Source: Pseudomicrostroma phylloplanum (taxonomy: Eukaryota; Basidiomycota; Exobasidiomycetes; Microstromatales). From it: a stretch of DNA of 64,000 nucleotides. The notes under the pieces are model-generated. The model did not search any database and was not told the DNA's origin. It saw nothing but the letters and a program-made list of their open reading frames with translations. Positions 44,774 through 54,907 of this stretch are shown in pieces. Location of the stretch: contig BCHS01000014.1 of the NCBI GenBank assembly GCA_039545275.1, positions 313,930 to 377,929 on the forward strand. Direction: 5' to 3'. Within the stretch, counting starts at the first letter, position 1. Every line of letters starts with the position of its first letter. The position numbers were made by a program, and so were the translations under genes.

Positions 44774-46122
44774 TTATCCTGCTTTGCTCTTCTGGCTCTC
44801 GATGAACTCCTGGATGACTCCTTTGATTCCTCCCGAGTCGGGCTGTAGACGATAGAGAGTGCCCTGATCAGTATACGCCCCGTAGTCTTCCTTCCGTGAG
44901 ACCTCGTCTGTCCCCTGCTCATCTTCTCCAGCCGGTCCACTCACCTTGAATCCCAGATCCTTCACAGCCCACGACACGTCGAACTCGCTCGGCCAACTAG
45001 CGACAATACGTCTGCACGTCTCATCATCCTCAAACTGCACCATCCTCTTCACCTCCTCCTCTCCACCCTCCAACACCTCTCCCAACGCATCCAGAATCTC
45101 CTTGACTGTCACTCTAAATCCTGGGAGCTGCACGGTGCGTGAGTGAGCTGGGAAACGCGAAGAGGGGATTTGGCGGGCGAGGACGAAATTTTGAAGAGTG
45201 GTGGAGGGAGATGCGATCCAGATTCCCGTTTGGGAGAGGAGGGGGTCGGAGAGGGAGTTGCCGATGGGGCAAGGGGTTTGGTTGCCTGAGAGGGGCTCCC
45301 GGATGATGGCGGAGACAAAGGAGCTGGTTGCAGCGGAGGGAGGACTGCGAAGATGGAGATAAGAGAGTGTGAGAGAGTGAGCTTGAGAGAGGCGAGCCCG
45401 TGCGGCGTTTGAGACTGATCCTACTCACCCAGGACGGACTACAATCGTTGGGAGCTTGATAGAGCGGCCATCTGGAGAAGGAGTAGCAGCGACATCATGT
45501 CAGTCTGTATCTGCTGGTCCACTCAATCCACTTCTTTCCCCTTTGACTTGGCTTCGTACTCACCAATAAATCCTCTCCGGCTGTACTCCGTCACCATGAA
45601 TTCGCACATGAGCTTGGCCATCCCATACGCCCCCTCAGGCGTGCAAGCCGTGGTGGGCAAGATCACGTCCGGCAACGCCCCACCATACGTCGCAACCGAG
45701 CTAGTGAACACAAACTTGACCGGTTCACCACCGTCCTCCTTGATCCGTCGAGCACAATTGAGGAGCTCCCTCGTAGAGTCAAAGTTGACGCGCAGCCCTA
45801 GATCGAAGTCCTTCTCTGAGCCGAGGGACATGATCCCATGCAGCGAGTAGATCGTGTCGGGCTTGCCCAGTGGCGTCTCGAATAGGCCCTGCACCTGCTT
45901 TGGCTCGGTAAGGTCCGAGGAGAGGGTGTGCACTTTATGGTCTGTCGAGGAAGAGGAGGAGCTGGGAAAAGAGGGCGTCTTGGGCTCAAAGGTGTCTGTG
46001 AGGATGAAGTTGAAGCGGGTGTGGGGCTCGTGCTGCACCAGTGCGGCGGGCAGGAGGGAGCCTAGGAAACCTCCTGCCCCAGTGATGAGGACCGTTTCTA
46101 CTTGTGAGCTTGATGATGACAT
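44774..46122 (-). CDS. NAD-dependent epimerase/dehydrogenase resembling D-erythronate dehydrogenase (DenD)
   Basis: Extended SDR. Minus-strand exons 46122-45564, 45471-45429, 45344-44945 and 44863-44774, giving 363 residues. The N-terminus has TGAGGFLG. Later come SLHGIMS, FTSSVATYGG (catalytic Ser), YGMAK (YxxxK) and then LPTIVVRPGPPSAATSSFVSAIIREPL, shortened here in sense to the LPTIxVRPG...IIREPL block that marks the DenD family. The intron at 44864-44944 is 81 bp, a multiple of three, with no stop, so retention would add 27 residues. Removal gives a better C-terminal match. It is divergent from a class II aldolase across a 246-bp spacer, suggesting joint control and a shared route for four-carbon acid sugars. 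The actual substrate is inferred. Confidence 0.82.
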
Positions 46123-46368
46123 CTCCAGCAGATCAGTCGGTGGTCTTTTGGTGATACGAATGGAGGTAGGAGGAGGTACGGCTCTCGGCGTCTTTGGAGC
46201 GTGAGAGCAGGCGTAAGATAGTCGATGTGGAGGCGGGGCGGAAGGCGCAGGGATGTTCCACCTGGAGTACCCCGCCTTCGGACCCTCGGACACCTCTCTT
46301 TCTAGATACACCCATACCCACAGCTAGGCTTCAGACTCACAAGTCTCATTCCTTCAGTGCTCATCATC
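46123..46368. promoter_or_regulatory. shared divergent promoter of the DenD-like and aldolase genes
   Basis: The only DNA between the two outward-facing start codons is 246 bp. The minus-strand frame is open up to about 46311, so a longer dehydrogenase would shrink it further. No specific operator was recognised. Confidence 0.6.
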
Positions 46369-47739
46369 ATGACTGCTTCGATTGAAACTAACCGCACTCT
46401 CAAGATCATGAGGGATGCGGAAAAGGGACAGTACTGCATCTATGCACAAGTATGGTGAGCACCTGCAGAGCGGGGGAGCAGCTAGGCACTCGGCAATCTC
46501 CATATGGCTCTGAAACTCGCTGCTGATCTGACCATATCACTTCCTCTGTGCGTGCAGCTACGATGCTCAGTCGGTCATCGCCACCATCCGAGCAGCCGAG
46601 TCCGCCCGCTCTCCCATCATGATCATGATCTTCCCGGTGACCATGGCGCAATTCGGCAAGCCCTTCCTTCGCTTCTGCCTCGATTCAGCCCACGTCGCCT
46701 CTGTCCCCATTAGCGTCCACCTCGACCATGCCGGGACAGACGAGGACATCGATCGAGCTCTCACTTGGGCCGAGGAGGGAGTTGCTCTGGATTCGATCAT
46801 GATTGATTGCTCTCACCATGAGACGGATGAGGAGAACATCGAGATGGCCCTGCCTCATTGTCAGAGGGCGGCTAAGATTGGCATGGCCGTCGAGGTGGAG
46901 CTTGGTAGGCTGGCAGGAGGAGAAGCGGGCGTGAGGAATATCGATGAGGGAGCGTTAACGAAAGTCGAGAAGGGTGAGTGGAGCCAAGGCCAACAGAAGC
47001 AGTCAAGAGCGAAGGCTCACTGACCCTGACTCATACTATGCCTTTGACTTGCAGCCGAGAAGTTTCTGTCTCAGCTCGGGGCCCAGATGCTCGCACCCTC
47101 CATCGGCAACGTGCACGGTAGACAACCGTGAGTATCTCCATCATCTGCGCTCGCCTTCTCGTCCACTGATACCTACGCCTCTCCCCACATCTCCTCGCAG
47201 TTACCTACAACCCCCCGAGTCAGCCCAGCCCTTCCGTCTCGACCTCCTCGAGCAACTGCAAAGCACCGTCGGTCCGAGCACAAAAGCGGGCTCCTATCTA
47301 GTCATGCACGGCACAGACGATGTGCCCGACAGCCTCTTCACCGCCCTCGTAAAGGCCGGAGCGAGGAAGATGAACATGAATAGCTGGGCACGGGAGCCCC
47401 AGGTCAATTACTGGCAGAAGCATATGGAGGAGCAGGGCTTGCCGGACCTTTATGAGGGGGGGATGAAGGTGAGTTTGGGCGTGCGGGAAGAGAAAGGGGG
47501 AATGACTGATTGAAGTGCATGAGCTGACGATTCTCCTGCCAATTCGATGACTCTCTTCCTCAACCGCTGCTAGGAATTCGAGAAGGTGAGTCACCCTCTC
47601 GTCATTACCTAGCTCAGCTCTCTCGCCTCCGACACGTTTGAACCTCACTGACATGCCCTTCTTCCCGTGCCTCTGTCTTGTTTTCACGCAGGCTATTATC
47701 CCCTTCCTCAAGCTCTTCGGTAGCGCCGGCAAAGCCTAA
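46369..47739 (+). CDS. class II (zinc) fructose/tagatose-bisphosphate-type aldolase
   Basis: Zinc-dependent aldolase splitting or joining a ketose phosphate to DHAP. Six exons: 46369-46454, 46558-46973, 47055-47127, 47201-47468, 47574-47585 and 47692-47739, giving 300 residues. Landmarks are VHLDHAG (zinc His and catalytic Asp), VEVELGRLAG, GNVHGRQP (zinc His), LVMHGTDDVPDSLF in the phosphate-binding region, and a MNMNSWAR segment. It resembles the GatY/KbaY and plant/fungal ketose-bisphosphate aldolase type more than glycolytic Fba1, because it is shorter than Fba1 and lacks its expected landmarks. Exon 5 is a 12-nt microexon encoding EFEK. The neighbour is a DenD-like dehydrogenase. Confidence 0.88.
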
Positions 47740-47865
47740 GGCACATACACCATGGCAGACGGCGGTATAAGACGATTTCGCTCTGTCAGACGCCCTTTGC
47801 TGGTGGAAATGATACAATTACATTGACAAGACCAAAACACTGTGATGCGCCTGGGAGTCGCGACC

Positions 47866-50130
47866 TCATCTGCCGTAGCCATACCCCCCTCTCCCTTGCT
47901 GCTGCTGCTGCTGCTGCTGGTAGTTTTGCTGTCCGCCATATCCATAGTTGCCCTGAGGAGGTGGCAGCCCCGGGCCGCTCTGTCCTCCAAACCCAGGGAA
48001 TCCAGCACCACCCGGTGGAGGCCCGCCATTGCCCAGTCCAGGTAGAGCAAAGCCTCCCGCACCTGCACCCGCACCCGAGCTCGGTGCTGCGCCTCCGTAC
48101 GCGCCATTCTGGGGACGCTGGAAGCTCTGTTGAAGCTGGGGAGGAGGAGGTCCAGGTGCTGGCGGGTACCCTCCCTGCTGCTGCTGGCCGTACGCCTGTC
48201 CTTGGCCGCCATAACCTCCTTGCTGAGCTTCTCCAGCGTACTCGCCGCCGCCCTCGTTCCCGCCTCCCGGCCTGCTCCTTCCCCATCCGGCGTCTCGGGC
48301 TCCGATATTTGCGCCTGTAGCTCGAGGAGGTGGTGCGCCACCCATACCACCTCCATTGCCGTAGCCAAGAGGAGGTGGGGGAGCAGCAGAAGGGGGAGTC
48401 GGTCGGGAGAACTCTTCCTGAAAGCCGAATCCTGGAGGGGGAGGAGGTCTGTCCCTCCTCTGGAAGCTTTCACGGGGCTCACTGCCTCCCCCACTTCCGC
48501 CGCCGGGAGCACCACCGCCAGCCCCTCTGGATGGGCCTGCTCCTCCCAATCCAGGGATGAAGCTAGAGTTGGCGTCTCCGTCGTCATCATCGTCTGCATA
48601 TGCCCCCCTATCTCTCCTGCTTCTGCTTTGCACACCCTCGCCCAGAACCCCGCCCTCCTGGTCTTTGACAGCCTTGAGGTCCCCCTCTTCAAGTCGCTCG
48701 CGCTGCCACCAGCGGGTGAAACAGTCGTTGCCTCCCGTAGCGAGGATCTGGCCTAGCGGGTGCCAGCTCATAGCCCAGATGGACTGGTCGTGCGCCTGCG
48801 GGACAGTACTGATCGGTAGATCCGGGCTGGCAGAGGGGAGGAGAGAGTGATGCTGCAGTACTCCCGTCGACAGACCTGAAGAAAGGAGAGGAGCAGAGGG
48901 ATGCCAGGACAGAGAGCATACTCCACCCGTTTCTGCACTTCCTCCATCCACGGGCGCCGCTTTGAGCGTCATGTACTCTTTGATCATGCGGAGATCGTAC
49001 AGCTTTACAGTCTGGTCTCTGGAAGCCGATGCTAGCAGCTCTGAGCTTGAGACGTGGTTTGGAGAAAACTCCAGCGCTTGAATCGTGTTCTTGTGGCCAT
49101 GGTAGGTTCCGATCTCTCTGCCTCCTCTCCGGGGGTCCCAGAATTTTACGAGGTTGTCCTTGCCACCACTGGCAATGAGACCCTTGAAGGGGTGCCACTG
49201 TACGCATTTGACATCCCATCCGTGACCCTTCAGGACTGACTCTTCCAGACCTCGTTCTGTATTGAAAATCTTGATGGTGGAGTCGTCGCTCCCGCTGATC
49301 CACCTCGCATCGTCCGGAGAGAAGCTGATCCCCCTGATAGACTCTCTATGCGCATCAATGGCCAGCACGTTGTTCATATTGGGGAGGAAATACTTGACTG
49401 TTCCTCCCGCATCTCCAGACAGGAGGAGATTGCCAGAGTGAGACCATTGCAGATCACGGACACCATTATCGCAGGCTTGCAGGATGGTCTCGAAGTTGAA
49501 GGTGAGACCATTCCAAAGGGTGAACTCGCCCGAAGAGGAGCCAGTGAGGAGACGCCGCGATGACGGCAGCCATGTGACGCAATTGACAGGCGTTCGAATT
49601 TTATTCGTCGAGGTATGGACCAGGTGAGGAGCAGCTGAAGATGCGGGAGAGCAGGCTGCCGAAGCAGGCAGAAGCTGGTAGAGAGGTGAAGTGGAGTGGC
49701 TCGATGGTCAGACTATATATCGCGCATCAGTCCTTCACTGCATATTGAGGCTCACATCGACTACCCAGTGTGGACTGGGCTTGAGATAGTAGTCTCCCCT
49801 AGGTGTGCTCATCCGCATTCTTTGATCCCTGTACTTCATCCACGATCCCATGTAATCGACTGTCCGCCTCTGGAGGAATCTTCTCATCTTTCTGCCCTCG
49901 AAGCCTGCTGCTAGAGCAGCCGCCTGTGCAGCTGCTTCCTCTTCGACCTTGTGATCCAATGGTGGAGGCTGGGGTGGCTCATAGAGGTGCCGTGTTGGGC
50001 GGAAGCGGTATCGAGAGGCGGAAGAGCCTGAACCGACTTGGGAAGGTCCAGCTTCGTCGCTGAGCTCGACATCGTGCCCGTTGGCTGCGGATCTGTCAAG
50101 TACACTCGTAGCTGTCATGACATCTGCCAT
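47866..50130 (-). CDS. pfs2: polyadenylation factor subunit 2 (Pfs2/WDR33)
   Basis: WD40 scaffold of the cleavage and polyadenylation factor, which recognises poly(A) signals in the nucleus. Minus-strand exons 50130-49756 and 49674-47866, giving 727 residues. The N-terminus carries the Pfs2/WDR33 motif RRTVDYMGSW before the propeller. WD repeats run from about residue 155 to 425 (CVTWLPSSRRLLTGSSSGEF, FSPDDARWISGSDDSTIKIF, VQWHPFKGLIASGGKDNLVKF, MSWHPLGQILATGGNDCFTRW). The last 280 residues are Gly/Pro/Gln-rich, with a run of Gln near the end. The MPE1 gene of the same complex lies at 55927. Confidence 0.93.
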
Positions 50131-50372
50131 GGCTATGAGGTGAGGATGCTGGTCAGAAGCGTTGCCGGAAGAACGGAAGTGAGGGACCAGTGGTGGCTTC
50201 CTCCGCCAAGGGCGCGTGGGCGCTGTGAGGCTGAGCGCACGGCGCGCGACAGAGCCAGAGAAGCGTCTGCTGCTTCTCTTCACTTGTCATCTCTGCTCCC
50301 TTGTCTTCTTTCCCTCTTCTTTCCAGGCAGACCATCAGGTCTCACCGATGACCTGACCGCCGCAGAGCCAAC
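50131..50372. promoter_or_regulatory. shared divergent promoter of pfs2 and gid8
   Basis: The start codons of the two outward-facing genes are separated by 242 bp. No TATA box was seen. A CT-rich tract precedes the gid8 start. Confidence 0.55.
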
Positions 50373-51777
50373 ATGGTCAGTACATACTCGGCAAGAGCAC
50401 CTGCATCCATCAGTGCCCTTGCTCATATCGCTTGTACCTCCCTCGCTATCTCAGGCCAAAAAGCAACTTACCGAATCAGAGTGGGAGCGGAAGCTCAACG
50501 AAGTGGCAGTCAACAAGGAGTGAGTATCAGTAACAGCAGCACTGGGCCGATTCGAGTGGTTCTGGACTGGCTACGATTCGTATGATGATTCAAATATTGC
50601 ACAAAGTGGGAATCTCTCCTACATACCCTGAGGACAACTACTTTAACTTTTGCTCACTGATCACGGTAGTCGGCACTATGCGAGGCAGGAGAAGGGGGCA
50701 TGCGAACTCCATTGGGCCCTGTCAATCAGGCAGCTGACCGGGCTTCGCTCCTTCCCTTGCTTTGTACCAGTGATCTGAATCGCTTGGTGATGGACTATCT
50801 GGTCATCGAAGGCTACAAAGATGCGGCCCAGAGGTTCTCCGTCGAGGCGGGCTTGTCCCCTCAAGTGGATCTGGACAGCATTCAGAACCGCATGACGATC
50901 CGATCTGCGATACAGAGAGGTGATGTCGAGGACGCCATTGGCAGGGTCAACGAACTCGATCCCGAGGTGAGTACCGCGGCCGCTCGTCTCGACGCGTTGG
51001 TAGAAGACGGGAATAGAGCGCAACGGCAATGCTTGGACGGACAATCGCTAGGATGACAAAACCATATCATGCACCACGCTTAGCTTCGGCTTTGATGATC
51101 ACGATCACCTAAGAACTAATCTTCTCTCTGAGCTTGAGGACCGTCACAATGAGGACAAGGAGGGACTGGAGATGGGAGACGCGGATGCAGATCCAATCAC
51201 GCCCTCTCACGTGGCTCGAGCACTGACCGCCCCTCTCTTTTTCCTCGCCGCTCAGATTCTCGACACCAACCCCCTGCTATTCTTCCATCTTCAGCAGCAG
51301 CGGCTCATTGAGCTCATCCGCTCCGGAGACATCCTCGCGGCACTGCAATTCGCAACAGAAGAGCTGGCTCCGCGTGGAGAGGAGTTTCCCGAGCTGTTGC
51401 CAGAGTTGGAGAAGACGATGGCTCTGCTAGCGTTCGATCTGCCGTCAGGCAACGGCTCCACGCCCAGCACTTCGACAGCTCTGGAGCCACCGCCTCACAT
51501 CGCTGAGCTTCTCTCCGTGTCGCAAAAGCTGAAGACTGCAGGAGAACTCAACGCGGCTATTCTGGCCAGCCAGTCTCAGAGTGCTGATCCGAAGCTACCT
51601 CAAATGCTGCGATTGATGAGCTACGGTGAGGATTTACTGGGCAATACTGGTCCGGGGAAGACGCACTTTCCGAAGCTCTCCCTGCTGCAAGTCTTGCGCG
51701 GTAGCAACGGCGACATCGGCGATGAGAATGGGGATGTGAAAGGTCAGATCCCCGAAGTACTCGTGCAGGGGGAATAG
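50373..51777 (+). CDS. gid8: GID/CTLH ubiquitin ligase subunit Gid8 (TWA1)
   Basis: Scaffold subunit of the GID/CTLH E3 ligase, which degrades gluconeogenic enzymes in yeast. Exons 50373-50375 (ATG only), 50455-50519, 50771-50966 and 51256-51777, giving 261 residues. Domain order: a LisH motif around residues 25-55 (DLNRLVMDYLVIEGYKDAA), CTLH about 60-120 (RSAIQRGDVEDAIGRVNEL, then LLFFHLQQQRLIELIRSGD), then CRA to about 240 (AALQFATEELAPRGEE, TMALLAFDLPSG). The order and wording match human TWA1 closely. The first exon holds only the start codon (donor GTCAGTAC), inferred because the next exon supplies the conserved TESEWERKLNE segment without another ATG. Confidence 0.93.
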
Positions 51778-53647
51778 ACGGGGTCTGTGCGTGATCCCAG
51801 AATCGGCAGATCATCGTATCGGGCCTGGGGCAGCCCCATGTGCCTAGCCATCGGGCGCACCTCTCAATCTTCCTTTCTTGTTTCGTTGGGTCCTCTTTTG
51901 AGCGACCTGCTCCCAGGGAAGCCCCTGAGAAGTTCTTTCGGCGGGGACAGCGCCGCGCCAACTCCGGCGAGCCACTTGATGTATATATACGAAATGCCCT
52001 CGCTCACTGCGCGGCTGCGAAGGTATCATGGGCACTGTACTTGTATCGCGCTTTTCATTCCGCATCATTCATCTTGATTTCATGACACCGCACTCGTGAC
52101 GACGCTTCTTTGCCAAGACGGCTGTCCCAATGGGGCAGGTTCAGTTTTCTACCTCGTGCGCGAGGCCATTCGCCGGAAGCATCAATGAGATGGTAGCGTG
52201 GCAGTGGACATGATCGCATGGCAGTAAGCGAAGTGCTGGGTGAGACCAGCGCGCCTGTGACGTGCAGTAAGGGTGAGCCTGCGCTGTGTACCGCACTGGC
52301 GGTCCTTTAGTCTGCTCCCCCGAACGGACATTCGGGCAAATACAGAGCGGCTGTGCAATGCATAAATGTTTGCTTGGCCGATCGTTGGAGAAAGCAATGT
52401 GGCAGTGGGAGGCAGACTAGCCGGAGAGGAGTGCATGCATATGCTGTCAGCCCCTCTACGGACCTGCTTCCGGCACTGGAGATCAGCAATGCCAAGCGCT
52501 TGAACCTTCGCGCGTGGCCACTCCCGCTGCTTGGCCCACGTCCTCGCACTGAGAGTCTGCCAGGAACTGACTGGCTCCGGTATCCCGCCGTACGTGGCAG
52601 GGCGGACTCTCAATCCACGTCTGCGAAAACTGAGTTTCTCACAGATTTATTCCCCGCTCACCTCCGCTCAGCCCTGCTCAACAAACAGTAGGAAGAACTC
52701 GCGGGCCGTGCGCCATGCCCTCCCCGCCCCCCCGGTGTGGTGGTGTCTCACTCCCGCCCGCACTCTCGAGTGCTTCATGTCCTTGCTCGCCTGCTCCTAT
52801 CTTGTGTGTCATGCAGCCCTTACCATTGCGCCGTCGTAAGCTTGGTCATTAAGTCAAATCAAGCCCCGATCTCTGCTGCAATTGCCGGGATTAGTGGTCT
52901 CCACTTGCCTCTCCCTTCGAGGATGGCCCGGCGCGATTCCACTCGTGCAATGCATGGTAGGGCTTCACCACTCGGTCGGGTCATTATGGTGCCGACCTTC
53001 TGAAACCCCTTTTGCTTGCCCTACATCACCCCGCAGGGTCCGTACTCACCTTGGCGACTTCTTCGTCGATATGGATACGACACTTGAGGAGGGGCACCTC
53101 GTCTAGACGTTATAAGGGGTCACTGCCCTCCCGCCAGCCAGGATGATTTCCATTCACGTAGACCTGCACCCTCAATCTTCTGCTTGCACCCTCACTGACG
53201 TACAAGTACACCCTCACTGACGTACAGCACTTTCCTTAACGGTCATTGATCACTTTCACGACGACGTCACTATAGACGAGCACCCTTCCCGTAAAGGCTT
53301 CTAGCACAAGCCACTCTACCGAGCACCTCGCTTAGACCGCCGAAAGCGCCTTCCGCGCTGGCTACCGACTTGTTCGCTACTTGCCGAACCTCGGAACACT
53401 ATCGCCGACAGACTCCGTTGCTCTTCTGCCTGATAGGGACACTCTAATCGCTGCAGACTTAACTCGTTTCCCCGATCGAAGCCTCATACCCCTGGCCCAG
53501 ACGCTTCACTTGCAAGTCAGCGCTGACCCGGGTGCATACTTAAAGGTTGGTCAGTGCGTTGCCTGCCCCTCCCCATCCCAGAGAAGCCGCCTTTCTCGAA
53601 GGGTCATCTTTGCCAAGCCTATCTATTGTGTTCGATCAAGATCCAAG
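51778..53647. other. long intergenic region upstream of the secreted hydrolase-fold gene
   Basis: About 1.87 kb without a credible gene. The frames here lack protein character. It contains 18-bp direct repeats with TGACGTAC cores (53187-53226), another GACGTCAC site (53263-53270) and a TATAAGG at about 53111. It is the longest spacer in the window and probably a regulated promoter. Confidence 0.5.
53187..53226 (+). promoter_or_regulatory. 18-bp direct repeat pair with CRE-like cores
   Basis: CACCCTCACTGACGTACA occurs at 53187-53204 and again at 53209-53226. A partial copy (GCACCCTCA) lies at 53166-53174. Each full copy holds TGACGTAC, similar to fungal bZIP/CRE sites. They lie about 430 bp upstream of the ATG at 53648. 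Confidence 0.6.
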
Positions 53648-54907
53648 ATGATGCTCCCTTCGCTCTGCGCACCGAACTCGCGCGTTTACCCCGCCTTCTT
53701 CGTGCTGCTCCTATCCGTCCTGGCTCTGTGCCTCGCCGCAACACCGGCTCAGGCTGCTGCTTTGCCCTCAGCGCAGGACGAGGAGTTTCGCCAACTCGTC
53801 GAGCGGGATGCTTTCAGTCAGGCTTCGGACCCAAATGGTGACACTATCCGTGTGACCAATCTCAACCCACCCTCGGCAGCCAACCGTGTCACTTACCGCG
53901 TTGGAGGCGGTGACATCACCACGTTTGTCGGCAAGACGCCCAGCAACGTCAGGGTCGCCAGGAAGGCGTACGTCATCCTACATGGTGTGAAGAGAGATGG
54001 AGCTGTCTACTGGGACATTCTCAACTCGGCGTATGCCAGTGCCCGCAGCGCTGGTATCACACGTGATGCAAGCTCGATCCGCATCGCTCCCAATTTCCTG
54101 TCCACAAGGAACGATGCAGCCGTACGTACTGGATCACTCATGGGCTGGGCTGACCAGGACGCATGGGCAGGAGGAGATGGCCCAACAGCACCTGCTGGTA
54201 CCTCTGGAAATCTCGCGGCTGTGCTGGACACCTACCTCGATGCTCTCGCCGATCGTGGAACCTATCCTAATCTGGACACTGTCGTCTTCGTTGGCCACGG
54301 TGCAGGTGCACAGGGGATCCAACGTTACGCTGCTCTGGGCAAAGACTCTCCCCGCTCTGGTCTTCGAGTGCGCTACGTCGTCGCCAATCCTTCCACCAAT
54401 CTCTACTTCACCAGAGATCGCTCCGTGCCAGTCAATGTACAGACTTGTGCCAGGTACAACGACTTCCGCTACGGTCTCGACGCCTACCAATCTCCTTATC
54501 CCAAGAGTCTCATCAACTCCAGCCTCTTCAAGCGCTACATGACTAGAGATGTCCGTTACCTGGTAGGAGATGCCGACACCAACACCAGCAACGGAGATCA
54601 GAGCTGTGCCGCCCAAGCTACCGGTGGCGGCAGGAGAAGAGACAGGAACTACGACTACTGGGCCTACTTGCACCTCTTGGCTGGAAGATCCAACGTACCG
54701 GCTTACCCTGGTCTTTTCCCTGCTCTTGATCCCGGCTCTACCAAGGCGCGCCGAGCGGGAACCTACACAACCACAACGGCGGCCACCCTGAGCAAGTTCA
54801 AGACCAACACCTTCAACCATCAATTGACTGTCGTGCCCGGTGTGGCACACAATGCAGCCCGTATGTTTGGAAGCTCTCAGGGCCTTCGTGCCGTCTTCGG
54901 CAACTGA
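53648..54907 (+). CDS. secreted alpha/beta-hydrolase-fold protein with altered nucleophile elbow
   Basis: Single-exon gene, 419 residues from ATG 53648. The frame is open further upstream, but this start gives a clear signal peptide: FFVLLLSVLALCLAA, with cleavage expected after AQA near residue 36. The mature part resembles a fungal family of secreted hydrolase-fold proteins: KAYVILHGVKRDG, SIRIAPNFLSTRNDA, MGWADQDAWAGGDG, YPNLDTVVFVGHGAGAQGIQRYA, VRYVVANPSTNLYF and VVPGVAHNAARMF with the expected late His. At the elbow the family usually has GHSAG. Here Gly (residue 218) stands where the catalytic Ser is expected. The protein may be inactive as a hydrolase or use another residue. The assignment rests on recalled family patterns. 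Confidence 0.78.
   Translation: MMLPSLCAPNSRVYPAFFVLLLSVLALCLAATPAQAAALPSAQDEEFRQLVERDAFSQASDPNGDTIRVTNLNPPSAANRVTYRVGGGDITTFVGKTPSNVRVARKAYVILHGVKRDGAVYWDILNSAYASARSAGITRDASSIRIAPNFLSTRNDAAVRTGSLMGWADQDAWAGGDGPTAPAGTSGNLAAVLDTYLDALADRGTYPNLDTVVFVGHGAGAQGIQRYAALGKDSPRSGLRVRYVVANPSTNLYFTRDRSVPVNVQTCARYNDFRYGLDAYQSPYPKSLINSSLFKRYMTRDVRYLVGDADTNTSNGDQSCAAQATGGGRRRDRNYDYWAYLHLLAGRSNVPAYPGLFPALDPGSTKARRAGTYTTTTAATLSKFKTNTFNHQLTVVPGVAHNAARMFGSSQGLRAVFGN

Noticed and set aside
52182..53106. Several 70-140 codon frames in the spacer before the secreted protein gene
   Set aside because: They overlap each other on both strands and none resembles a protein.
53381..53647. Upstream extension of the secreted protein by 89 residues
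   Set aside because: It would bury the signal peptide in the middle of the N-terminus. The ATG at 53648 gives a normal secreted start.
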